Positions 1-6,750 of a stretch of 13,059 nt of DNA are shown here, piece after piece (the stretch's first letter is position 1; every line of letters begins with the position of its first letter). Below the pieces are notes generated by a model. The model had not been told where the DNA came from. It worked only from the letters and a program-made list of their open reading frames with translations, and did not search any database. Location: assembly GCA_031402225.1 (NCBI GenBank), contig JANNSD010000058.1, forward strand, positions 1 to 13,059, in the 5' to 3' direction. The position numbers and the translations under genes were made by a program. Source of the DNA: JAGGAG01 sp031402225. GTDB lineage: Bacteria; Gemmatimonadota; Gemmatimonadetes; Gemmatimonadales; GWC2-71-9.

Positions 1-1057
1 AGATCGGTGAGAGGCGCAGCAGGAACACGATGCGCCGGCCATCGCGCCCGATGGCCCGGTCGATGGCCGCGAACCGTGCATCGCCCCGCACGGCCTGCTC
101 TACCCGGGCGCGCGCGGCGTAGCGCGCGACCAGAAAGGCGAGCGTGGCGCCCACCGTCGCGCCCACGAAGGCGATGGCAACGCCTCGGCCCAGCCCGAAG
201 AGGGCCCCGGCTGCCAGCGTGAGGAGCGAGCCCGGTACGAATGCTACGGCGGCGATGGCATAGGCGGCGACAAAGGCCAGCGGTCCCCACGCGCCGAGGC
301 CATCGATCCACGTGACGACGACGGGCAGGATTGACGCGAGCCGGCTACCGCCGAAGAGAAGGGCAAAAACAACGGCCACGGCGGCGCCAACGCGCCACGC
401 TCGAGATGTGAGGACGTGAGGACCCTTCGCTGCGCTCAGGTCAAGCTGTGAGGACGGGAGGTGAGGGGAGGCCAAGCCGAGGGCGCGGGCATCTTCCGCG
501 GTGTCCACGTCGCGAAGGGCAGGCAACTCGACCCAGCTGGTGCCGCTCGCCTCGAGGCGGCGTCGGGTGTCGTTCGCGACGGTGCTGGTGCTCCACTCCA
601 TGTGCGAAAAGAGATCGGGGAAGGGGCAGGTTCCGCCGAGCAGTACATAGCCGCCGTCCACACTGGGCACCATCACGACGGCGTGTTGCGTCAGCGCGTC
701 GGCTGCCGCGCGCAGGACCTCAACCGTGATGCCGGGACAGTCGCCGCCCAGGAGGATGAGGCGGCTCCCGGGCTTGGCGACAGCAACGGCCGCCGCCATC
801 CGGGCGCCGAGATCGCCGTCGGGCTGCGGCTGGAGCTCGATGGTGGTCCCGAGCCAGCTTCGCATTTCGGCGGCGGCGTCTGCTGGCGTGTACCAGATGG
901 TGAGTGGCCACCCGAGGCGCTGCACGGTGGCCACGGTGGCCGCGCCCAGCTCGCGATACAGTTGCGTCGCAAGGTCGGCGCCGATCGCGGCAGCGAGCCG
1001 CGTCTTGACTGAACCGGGACGGGGCGCCTTGAGCATGAGCGCCACGGCGGGTGTCAC
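1..1057 (-). CDS. TIGR04282-type (DUF2064) transferase fused to a TVP38/TMEM64 (VTT) membrane domain, partial
   Basis: This reading frame is open on the minus strand from a GTG at 1057 to the window edge (352 codons, no stop), so the C-terminus is missing. Residues 5-190 are a nucleotide-sugar-transferase-like domain: KAPRPGSVKTRL (10-21), GGDCPG (104-109), DGGYVLLG (134-141), WSTSTV (155-160) and DVDTAED (183-189), as in the transferase 1 of arsenosugar clusters. Residues 195-220 are a Ser/Pro-rich linker. From 222 come hydrophobic helices with the VTT signature FVPGSLLTLAAGALFGLGRG (273-292), then a basic segment ending GRDGRRIVFLLRLSPI, typical of TVP38/DedA-superfamily proteins. The GTG overlaps the stop of the preceding glycosyltransferase (GTGA), so translation is probably coupled. 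The TVP38 half has no plausible start of its own, which supports one polypeptide. The transferase role in arsenosugar assembly and a lipid or flippase role for the membrane half are inferences. An assembly or sequencing error that removed a stop is the main alternative. Confidence 0.82.
   Translation of the reverse strand, partial: MTPAVALMLKAPRPGSVKTRLAAAIGADLATQLYRELGAATVATVQRLGWPLTIWYTPADAAAEMRSWLGTTIELQPQPDGDLGARMAAAVAVAKPGSRLILLGGDCPGITVEVLRAAADALTQHAVVMVPSVDGGYVLLGGTCPFPDLFSHMEWSTSTVANDTRRRLEASGTSWVELPALRDVDTAEDARALGLASPHLPSSQLDLSAAKGPHVLTSRAWRVGAAVAVVFALLFGGSRLASILPVVVTWIDGLGAWGPLAFVAAYAIAAVAFVPGSLLTLAAGALFGLGRGVAIAFVGATVGATLAFLVARYAARARVEQAVRGDARFAAIDRAIGRDGRRIVFLLRLSPI
405..470 (+). 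repeat. GTGAGGA-type repeat inside the fusion linker
   Basis: On the plus strand this segment contains TGTGAGGACGTGAGGA (407-422) and TGTGAGGACGGGAGGTGAGG (447-466), separated by a small GC dyad around CTTCGCTGCGCTCAGG (425-440). The same GTGAGGA and GACGGGAG words recur in the spacers at 5691-5790, 6751-6852, 9466-9493 and 11422-11475. Here they lie in frame inside the fused gene and encode most of its linker, read from the opposite strand so that their TGA trinucleotides are not stops. Confidence 0.6.
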
Positions 1058-1779
1058 GTGGCGGCCGGTTCAGGGCGATACCAGTTCGCGAGGCGAGCCG
1101 GTGAGACCCCCATCAGGAACAGCGATACCAGCGCCAGATTCATGACCTGGCGCCGGGCGGCGCCTTCGCGTTGATAGCGCCGGGCGTCCGCCTGAATCGT
1201 CGCCGAAAACCGTACCGGACGGCCGCGGCGCGTGAGCGCCCGAATGAGCGCGACGTCTTCCATGATCAGGCAATCCGGATAGCCGCCGGCGGCGTCGTAG
1301 AGCGTGCGATGCACGAGAAGTCCCTGGTCACCATAGGCCAGGCCCGAAAGCCGCCAGCGGAGCGCCGCCCCGTTTTCCACCATCCGCAGCCAGGCCCCCG
1401 GGGCCGCGTAGCGCAACCGCCAGCTGCCGAACCGGCGCCAGTCACCACCGTCGGCCAGGGCTTCGGCCTCCGCGAGTGCAACCGCCGAGATACGCACATC
1501 GGCGTGCAGTACCAGCAGCCACGGGGACGTGGCCACCGCCACACCGTGCCGAAGCTGCGTGCCGCGCCCGCATTCACTGGACACGACGCGGCACCCCAGC
1601 GCGGCTGCCACGGCCGGCGTGCCGTCGGTGGAACCACCGTCGGCCACAATGACCTCGCGCACCTGGGCAATCGCGGCGAGGTCGCCCACAAGATGAGGCA
1701 GCCGCGTCGCCTCATTGAGGGTCGGGATCACGACGCTGATGCCGCTGCCGGTACCGGCGGCGCCGGGGTCGGGCACCAT
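1054..1779 (-). CDS. Family 2 glycosyltransferase, TIGR04283 type (arsenosugar-cluster transferase 2)
   Basis: A 241-residue soluble GT-A fold glycosyltransferase. It opens with ISVVIPTLNEA (14-24), followed by VADGGSTDGT (45-54), the HAD metal-binding DxD equivalent (92-94), YGDQG (149-153), the ED pair likely to hold the catalytic acid (174-175), and the basic C-terminal segment NLALVSLFLMGVSPARLANW (214-233) typical of the subfamily. The frame is open further upstream, but that stretch lies over arsS. The ATG at 1779 is 10 bases after the arsS stop and places the first beta strand correctly. It probably transfers a sugar from a nucleotide donor onto an acceptor made by the radical SAM enzymes of the operon; donor and acceptor cannot be read from sequence. 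Its TGA overlaps the GTG start of the next gene. Confidence 0.9.
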   Translation of the reverse strand: MVPDPGAAGTGSGISVVIPTLNEATRLPHLVGDLAAIAQVREVIVADGGSTDGTPAVAAALGCRVVSSECGRGTQLRHGVAVATSPWLLVLHADVRISAVALAEAEALADGGDWRRFGSWRLRYAAPGAWLRMVENGAALRWRLSGLAYGDQGLLVHRTLYDAAGGYPDCLIMEDVALIRALTRRGRPVRFSATIQADARRYQREGAARRQVMNLALVSLFLMGVSPARLANWYRPEPAAT

Positions 1780-1789
1780 GGGCAATGAC

Positions 1790-2836
1790 CTAGGCCTCGA
1801 GCGCGCCGCCGCAGCTCGACCCGGCGCCGGCGGTACACCCGAAACAGTGATTGCCGATGGCGATGTCGCGCGCCGCCAGGCTCTGCGCCTCGAACTCGAG
1901 GATGGTCCGCGGGGCCCGCGCATCGACCGGCAGGTCAAGCTGCTGGTTGAAGTCGCAGTCGTACAGCGTGCCATCCCACCCGACGGACAGCGTGTCGCGG
2001 CACATCACGCCGACGGCGGCAGCGGGGTTGAACGCCTGTACCAGCCGCGTCAGGTACGCCTCGGCCTGTCCCTTCGCGTCGAGGTACTCCAGGAACCGGC
2101 TGATGGGCATGTTCGTGATGGTAAACAGATTGTTGAACACGATGCCGTGACTGCGGGCCAGCCGTTGCCGCCATTCGCGCTCCGCCGCGCCCTGCGCCGG
2201 CGGGAGGAATGCGCCCACCGGGTTGGTCACCAGGTTGAGCACGAGGCCACTGCCATCATGCCCATAGCCCAGGGCATTGAGCTCCCGGAGCGCGGCGATG
2301 GACGACTCGAACACGCCGTCGCCCCGCTGTGCGTCGGTCTGCTTCGCCTGGAAGTAGGGGAGCGACGCCACGATTTCCACGCCCTGGTCGGCGAGAAAGC
2401 GGGGCAGGTAGCGGTAGTTGGGCAGCTGGGTGATGGTCAGGTTGCAGCGATCGATGACCCGGCGGCCCAGCGCGCGTGCCGCCTGCACCATGCGGCGGAA
2501 GTCCGGATGCAGTTCCGGGGCGCCACCGGTAATGTCGAGCACCGGGATGTCATGTTCCGCCAGCACGGCGAGGCAGGCGTCGACCACCACGCGCGGCATG
2601 GTCTCGGTGCGGTCGGGCCCGGCATCGACGTGGCAATGATGGCAGGTCTGGTTGCACTTCTTGCCGACATTCACCTGCAGGACGCCGATCCCGGTGGGCC
2701 GGAGGGGCAGGAGGCTCTGCGATTCGAGCGCGTGCTCGAAGGATCGCGCGACGGGGAGTGCGGCGAGGCGCGCGCGCTGGGCCGCGCCGCTGGCAAGCGG
2801 ATGGCGCTGCTTCTGCAGGGTCGGGAGCACGCTCAT
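1790..2836 (-). CDS. arsS: ArsS-like arsenosugar-biosynthesis radical SAM protein
   Basis: A 348-residue radical SAM enzyme. The CX3CX2C cluster-binding motif is C61-C65-C68 (CNQTCHHCHVDAGP) and the GGE-like SAM motif is TGGAPELH (103-110). The C-terminal DUF3641-type domain carries MCRDTLSVGWDGTLYDCDFN (C279, C294) and HCFGCTAGAGSSCGG (C331, C334, C342), which fits an additional cluster or redox centre. Characterised ArsS enzymes transfer a 5'-deoxyadenosyl group from SAM to trivalent dimethylarsenic on the way to arsenosugars; many relatives are selenoproteins, but this frame has no internal TGA. I chose the ATG at 2836 because GAGG lies 11 bases upstream; a TTG at 2860 in the same frame would overlap the preceding gene. 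No arsM methyltransferase is visible here, so the methylated substrate must come from elsewhere in the genome. Family assignment is strong; activity on arsenic is inferred. Confidence 0.92.
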   Translation of the reverse strand: MSVLPTLQKQRHPLASGAAQRARLAALPVARSFEHALESQSLLPLRPTGIGVLQVNVGKKCNQTCHHCHVDAGPDRTETMPRVVVDACLAVLAEHDIPVLDITGGAPELHPDFRRMVQAARALGRRVIDRCNLTITQLPNYRYLPRFLADQGVEIVASLPYFQAKQTDAQRGDGVFESSIAALRELNALGYGHDGSGLVLNLVTNPVGAFLPPAQGAAEREWRQRLARSHGIVFNNLFTITNMPISRFLEYLDAKGQAEAYLTRLVQAFNPAAAVGVMCRDTLSVGWDGTLYDCDFNQQLDLPVDARAPRTILEFEAQSLAARDIAIGNHCFGCTAGAGSSCGGALEA

Positions 2837-2849
2837 GGGGCGCTGCGCC

Positions 2850-3191
2850 TCACATGCCAAGCCGGTCGAGGTGATTTCGCATCTGTACCCCGTGCACCAG
2901 CGAGGCGCCGCCCCGGATCGCGGCCGCGACGTGCACCGCCTCCGTCATCTGCTCCTCGTTGGAGCCATGTTCCAGGCAGGACGAGGTGTATGCATCGATG
3001 CAGTAGGGACACTGCACCGCGTGCGATACCGCGAGGGCGATCAGCGCCTTCTCGCGCGCAGTCAGCGCGCCTTCGGCGAAGACCGCGCCGTACCAGGCCA
3101 GGAAGAGTTCCCAAAGCGCCGGGGACCCTTTCGCCATGTCGGAGAACCGGGGCAGGTCGGCGGCGTGATAGTAGTGCTCGTGATCGCTCAT
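2850..3191 (-). CDS. AhpD-like (carboxymuconolactone decarboxylase fold) peroxidase-like protein of arsenosugar clusters
   Basis: A 113-residue alpha-helical protein of the AhpD/CMD fold. The redox motif CPYC is at 61-64 in AVSHAVQCPYCIDAYTSSC, preceded by the conserved helix LTAREKALIALA (43-54) and followed by EAVHVAAAIRGG (84-95). The extra C72 and the Tyr after CPYCIDA match the small family that accompanies ArsS and was named 'arsenosugar biosynthesis-associated peroxidase-like'. It may reduce or protect thiol or arsenical intermediates or hand electrons to the radical SAM enzymes; this is inference. The ATG at 3191 has an AGGAA Shine-Dalgarno 6 bases upstream and overlaps the TGA of the upstream radical SAM gene (ATGA). 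Its own TGA is 13 bases before the arsS ATG. Confidence 0.9.
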   Translation of the reverse strand: MSDHEHYYHAADLPRFSDMAKGSPALWELFLAWYGAVFAEGALTAREKALIALAVSHAVQCPYCIDAYTSSCLEHGSNEEQMTEAVHVAAAIRGGASLVHGVQMRNHLDRLGM

Positions 3192-4579
3192 GACATTTCC
3201 TGTCGCGGGGTGAGTTGCGTCGTACCACTGCGCGCGAGCTGAGCGTAGACGGCATCGCGGGCGCCGCCGGTGTTCACCTGGCACATCGGCATCAGCACGC
3301 CGTCGACGGGGACGTGAAAGACGCACAGGTCGAGGCGTTCCTTCCCGAGCGGTGTCTCCGTCTCGGCCCGGCTCATGAAATGGTGGCTCACGATCACCAG
3401 CGGCTGGACGCGTGCCCGACCGGTAACGAGCCGTACGGCAAAGCGGATTGGATGCCGGGCATCGCCGCGCCGCAGCCAGTGCAGCAGGAACGGCCCCAGG
3501 TTCCCCAGCACAAACCGGGGGGCCTGCCAGGCGAGCCCCAGCATCCGCGCCAGCCGCTGGAGCGGCGCATCGAGCCGGAAGCTCACCCCGCCGAACCGGT
3601 CCAGGAAGCCGTCGAAGAACCGCATGCTCGCGGCGTGGCCGTCGAGCCGGACGGGGTGGAAGCTGGCGGGCGCGCTGCCGTTCCGGATGACGATGCCAGG
3701 GAGGTAGCGGGTGCAGTCGGGGTGTCCCAGATGAACGTAACCGCGCGCGAGGATTTGCCGGCCTTCGTCGGCATCGGCGATACCATAGAGTCCCTCGGCG
3801 ACCCGGGCCCAGAGTGCCTCGGGCGACACCGCGCCGCCGAGTCCCGGTTCGGTGCGTCCCACCTGCGCGACGGGCTGGAAGCTGATGAGCCGGAAGGCGT
3901 CAGTAGTACCCGACAGCCAGCGCATCACCGCCGGCACGCCGGCGAGGTTGTCGGCGGTGACGGTCATGGTGGTGGCGACCCGGAGCCGCGTGCCGGTGCG
4001 CCGCTCGACATCGCGAACCAGCGCCACGAACTCGTCGCGCAGGGGCATCAGTTCTTCCTCGGTGCGGGCATGCCGATACTCCGGGCCGAGTCGGCCACGC
4101 TGCGTGGTATCGATATGAATGCTCAGCTCGACCAGCCCGCCCTCGCGCACGAGCCGCTCCAGCAGGTCGGGCCGTCGGCGGAAGCTGTCCCCGTGCGTCA
4201 TGAGCATGGGAATGAGGTTGAGGCTCCGGGCATACCGGAGCAGCTCGATCAGCTCCTCGACTGGGCGCAGCGTGGCCTCGCCATCGGTGATCTGCAGGTT
4301 GCCGGCATTGCCCAGCGAGGGCTGCAGTGCCCGGAGCTGGGCCTTGATCTCTTCCAGCGGCGCGGGTGGGGTGCGATTGGCGTCAGCGCCGAGGTAGCAG
4401 CCAACGCAGGCGAAGTCACAGCGCGGAAGGAGCCCGATGGTTGCGCCGCAGCCGTTGCCGCCGCGGCCGAGCATCTGCCGCGGGCCCTGCAGCGCCGATG
4501 GCAGCCGTGCCCAGGACCGGGCCAGGTTCCGGCGAGTATCCGCGAGGACGGGCTCGCGCAGGATCTGCAGCAGCGACAT
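3188..4579 (-). CDS. Radical SAM enzyme of unassigned subfamily, first gene of the operon
   Basis: A 463-residue radical SAM protein. The cluster motif is C54-C58-C61 (CDFACVGCYLG), preceded by C44 in GRGGNGCGATIG. ITDGEATLRP (97-106) takes the GGE position and MTHGDSF (128-134) and LSIHIDTTQRG (152-162) follow as barrel strands. FQPVAQVGRTEPG (234-246) and GHPDCTRYLPG (285-295, C289) come next. The C-terminal part ends in LDLCVFHVPVDGVLMPMCQV (C419, C433), Cys spacing that could bind an auxiliary cluster. No B12-binding domain is seen. The ATG at 4579 has GGAGA 6 bases upstream; the frame stays open beyond it only as noncoding-looking sequence. As the promoter-proximal gene, overlapping the AhpD-like gene, it should act in the same pathway as ArsS. 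I do not recognise the subfamily or substrate. Confidence 0.85.
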   Translation of the reverse strand: MSLLQILREPVLADTRRNLARSWARLPSALQGPRQMLGRGGNGCGATIGLLPRCDFACVGCYLGADANRTPPAPLEEIKAQLRALQPSLGNAGNLQITDGEATLRPVEELIELLRYARSLNLIPMLMTHGDSFRRRPDLLERLVREGGLVELSIHIDTTQRGRLGPEYRHARTEEELMPLRDEFVALVRDVERRTGTRLRVATTMTVTADNLAGVPAVMRWLSGTTDAFRLISFQPVAQVGRTEPGLGGAVSPEALWARVAEGLYGIADADEGRQILARGYVHLGHPDCTRYLPGIVIRNGSAPASFHPVRLDGHAASMRFFDGFLDRFGGVSFRLDAPLQRLARMLGLAWQAPRFVLGNLGPFLLHWLRRGDARHPIRFAVRLVTGRARVQPLVIVSHHFMSRAETETPLGKERLDLCVFHVPVDGVLMPMCQVNTGGARDAVYAQLARSGTTQLTPRQEMS

Positions 4580-4735
4580 GCTTTCTCCGGGATATTGCTG
4601 TACTGGCGGCTTGGGGAGGTACGCCGGCCGGAGCCGGGTGGATGTCTCCGGATCGGCGCCCGCCGCCGCCGCCACTGTGAGGCATCCCCGGCGCCCTCGA
4701 GCCTGCTGCCCACTCCTGATGTACCTCGCGGACCG
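4580..4735. promoter_or_regulatory. Divergent intergenic region between the rSAM operon and the nucleotidyltransferase gene
   Basis: This 156-base GC-rich gap separates two genes reading away from each other, so promoters for both should lie here. The minus-strand gene has a clear GGAGA site at its start. I see no convincing -35/-10 pair on either strand. A tRNA T-arm-like string (GGAGGTTCGAATC, 4737-4749) lies just beyond the right end and does not fold as a tRNA. Confidence 0.4.
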
Positions 4736-5710
4736 CTGGAGGTTCGAATCGCCACTTCCCCGCCACTCCTTACGGTACGCCCGCGCGACTACCTCGAAAC
4801 GGCGGGCGGGCTCTATTTCGCGGTGGTCTCGTCCACGCTGGACGTCGGCAGGGCGCTCACGAGCCTGCGCTATGTCCGCCAGGGCGCGTCCCTGCTCAAG
4901 CTGGGCACCGACGACGCCAATCGATTCCTGCGGGAACACCGCCCGGCGTACCTGGTGCACTCGACGCTCATCGACGCGATGATCCACCGGGTGCCACTGG
5001 GTGACGTGCTCCGGGTGCATCGGCCCGACGAACGACTGGCGGCGCTCAGGGCGACGGGCCCGACCGATCGGCTCGAGGAGCTGGCGCTCCGCGCGGTCGG
5101 GGCGCTGGTGGAAGCCGGGGCTTCAGCAGGCCGATTCGGACTGGGCGGGTCGTTGCTGCTGGGTGCGCAACACCCGGCGTCGGACATCGACCTCGTGGTG
5201 TATGGGCGAGGCGCCTTCACGGCGGCGCGACGGGCGCTCGGCGCGGCGGTCGGGGCGGGATCGCTGAAGGCGCTGGACCAGGCGCAGTGGGAGGCGGCGT
5301 GGTTGCGCCGTGGCCCGGACATCGGCCTGGAGGAGTATGTCCGAGCGGAGACGCGAAAGCAGAACAAGGCCCTGGTGGAGGGGACGCGGATCGACCTCAC
5401 ACTGGTGGTGGATCGCGATGAGGAGGTGCCGGAGCAGGGACCGTTCCGGAAGCTGGGGAAACTTGTGGTGCAGGCGGAGGTGGTGGATGCGACGGAGGCA
5501 TTCGATCATCCGGCCCGGTACCGCGTGAAGAGTGAGGAGGTGAGTGACGTGGTGTCGTTCACGCCGACCTACGCCGGTCAGGCCGAAGCCGGAGAAATGA
5601 TCGAAGCGAGCGGGTGGCTTGAACTGGATTCCGCGGGGGCACGACGGGTGGTGGTCGGGACGAGCCGGGAGGCGGGGGGGGAGTACGTGAGAAGCGTGAG
5701 GAGGAACTGA
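4736..5710 (+). CDS. Predicted nucleotidyltransferase (COG1665-like, archaeal-type pol beta fold)
   Basis: The coding part begins near VRPRDYLETAGGLYFAVVSS, the N-terminal signature I associate with a mostly archaeal family of predicted nucleotidyltransferases. The active-site pattern of the DNA polymerase beta superfamily follows: GGS (137-139), SDIDLVVYG (149-157, acidic D150 and D152) and a third acid in RIDLTLVVD (219-227, D220). ETRKQNKALVEG precedes the third acid. The reaction is unknown. The start is a problem: between an in-frame TTG at 4595, whose downstream translation looks noncoding, and the conserved N-terminus there is no ATG, GTG or TTG. I give the CTG at 4736, shortly after GGA, as the best guess; numbering follows it. 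The last residues (EYVRSVRRN) and the TGA are encoded by the repeat element that starts at 5691, so the C-terminus may have been reshaped by it. Confidence 0.75.
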   Translation: MEVRIATSPPLLTVRPRDYLETAGGLYFAVVSSTLDVGRALTSLRYVRQGASLLKLGTDDANRFLREHRPAYLVHSTLIDAMIHRVPLGDVLRVHRPDERLAALRATGPTDRLEELALRAVGALVEAGASAGRFGLGGSLLLGAQHPASDIDLVVYGRGAFTAARRALGAAVGAGSLKALDQAQWEAAWLRRGPDIGLEEYVRAETRKQNKALVEGTRIDLTLVVDRDEEVPEQGPFRKLGKLVVQAEVVDATEAFDHPARYRVKSEEVSDVVSFTPTYAGQAEAGEMIEASGWLELDSAGARRVVVGTSREAGGEYVRSVRRN

Positions 5711-5790
5711 AACAGCGTGAGGAGGAACTGAAGCGGTGACCGCCGTTGCGGTTCCCCCTTACGCTGTTGCTGTTCCTCCTCCCGTTGTTG
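5691..5790 (+). repeat. ~100-bp dyad-symmetric element, copy 1 (also a likely bidirectional terminator)
   Basis: Two direct units GCGTGAGGAGGAACTGAA lie at 5694-5711 and 5715-5732 (21-base spacing). Then comes a central GCGGTGACCGC hairpin (5733-5743) and two inverted units. The inner arms 5713-5730 and 5749-5766 pair over 18 bases with one mismatch and two G-T pairs. The outer arms 5698-5707 and 5772-5781 pair perfectly about the same centre (5739.5). It lies between the convergent nucleotidyltransferase and SPFH genes, contains the stop of the first and ends two bases before the stop of the second. No T-tract follows on either strand. It aligns along its length with the element at 6751-6852 read on the minus strand. 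Confidence 0.85.
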
Positions 5791-5792
5791 AG

Positions 5793-6713
5793 TTACTTGG
5801 CCAGGTTCTTCCGCAGGTCCCCCAGGTTCAGCATCGGCACCCCGCCCTCGGTGGGCACCAGGATCACCAGGTTGCTCGAGGTCTTCATCCCTTCCAGCAC
5901 CTCGAGATACTGCTTGGTGAGGGCCTCAGGGGTCAGGGTCTGGTTGAGCAGGCGCTGCTGCTCCGCCTGGAGCCGGGCAACATCGACGCGGTGCCGCTCG
6001 GTCTCGACCTGCTGCTCCTGCGCGATCTTGGCGTTGATGGCCTGGATGACCTGCTCCGGGGGCTGGAGGTCGCGGAGGAAGAAGGCGGTAATCTCGGCGA
6101 TACGGAACGGCGGGCCGCCGGAGCGGGGCTGGGTTTCCAGGGCGGAATCGACTTCGGCCTTCATCCGGTCGGCGATCACGTTACGATTGGCGATCTGGTT
6201 GATGGAGAAGCTGGACATGCCGTCGCGGACGCCATTGCGGATGGCGTTCTGGACCACGCTCTCGATCTGCTCGTGCCCGCCGATCTCGGTGTAGATGCGG
6301 GGCGCCTGCTGGGGATCGATCTGCCAGCGGACCGCCGCATCGACGTTCATGCCCATCTGCTCGCTCGAGAGGGCGGGGATCCGCTCCGCCTGTTCGCCGC
6401 TCCGGGGCCACTGCTCCTCGCGGGTGGAGAAGCGCTCCACTTCGGACCAGGGCATGACGAAGCGCACGCCCGGCAGGAGCGGCGCGGGGTTCACCTTGCC
6501 GAAGGCGTGCAGCACCCCCACCTGTCCGGCGTCGATGACCACGAAGGAGCTGCTGGCGAGGGACAGGATGCCCAGCAGGAGAATGACCAGTCCGCCGAGT
6601 CGTGCGAGCGCGGCGCCGGGGCGGGGTGCGGCCCCGCCCTTCATGCCCGAGGCGGTGGCCAGGATGATCAGGGAGACGAAGAGGAGGACGAAGCCCAGCA
6701 CCAAACGAGTCAC
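5793..6713 (-). CDS. SPFH/prohibitin-family membrane protein
   Basis: A 306-residue protein with two N-terminal hydrophobic segments (about 5-23 and 36-58), then an SPFH domain beginning FVVIDAGQVGVLHAFGKVNP and running to about residue 240. A charged, Gln-rich helix, AKIAQEQQVETERHRVDVAR, follows and likely forms a coiled coil. The C-terminus has SSNLVILVPTEGGVPMLNLG. SPFH proteins of the prohibitin/HflC/stomatin type assemble into membrane rings that scaffold proteases or lipid microdomains; the partner is not shown here. I prefer the GTG at 6713 because GGAGA lies 5 bases upstream and the membrane segment follows at once. An ATG at 6749 in the same frame has no ribosome site and abuts the dyad element. 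The gene is bracketed by two copies of that element. Confidence 0.88.
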   Translation of the reverse strand: MTRLVLGFVLLFVSLIILATASGMKGGAAPRPGAALARLGGLVILLLGILSLASSSFVVIDAGQVGVLHAFGKVNPAPLLPGVRFVMPWSEVERFSTREEQWPRSGEQAERIPALSSEQMGMNVDAAVRWQIDPQQAPRIYTEIGGHEQIESVVQNAIRNGVRDGMSSFSINQIANRNVIADRMKAEVDSALETQPRSGGPPFRIAEITAFFLRDLQPPEQVIQAINAKIAQEQQVETERHRVDVARLQAEQQRLLNQTLTPEALTKQYLEVLEGMKTSSNLVILVPTEGGVPMLNLGDLRKNLAK

Positions 6714-6750
6714 GAGGTCTCCGGCGTGTGGGGATGGATAAGGGTACATC

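Noticed and set aside
461..1012. 183-codon plus-strand frame and short minus-strand frames in the same stretch
   Set aside because: The transferase motifs lie in another minus-strand frame that is continuous to the window edge; these are shadows.
1790..2836. ArsS as a selenoprotein
   Set aside because: All conserved positions in the C-terminal motif are ordinary Cys codons and there is no in-frame TGA before the TAG stop.
1715..3193. 492-codon plus-strand open frame
   Set aside because: It is a GC-driven shadow of ArsS and the AhpD-like gene; no domain is visible in it.
3215..4700. Long plus-strand open frame upstream of the nucleotidyltransferase, opposite the radical SAM gene
   Set aside because: The radical SAM gene on the other strand has clear motifs and a good ribosome site; only the part after about 4736 resembles a protein family.
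4737..4769. tRNA T-arm-like string GGAGGTTCGAATC followed by CTTCCCCGCCA, considered as a tRNA or tRNA-Sec end
   Set aside because: The five-base stems on each side of the loop do not pair, no matching acceptor strand or anticodon arm is found upstream, and no TCA anticodon loop is present.
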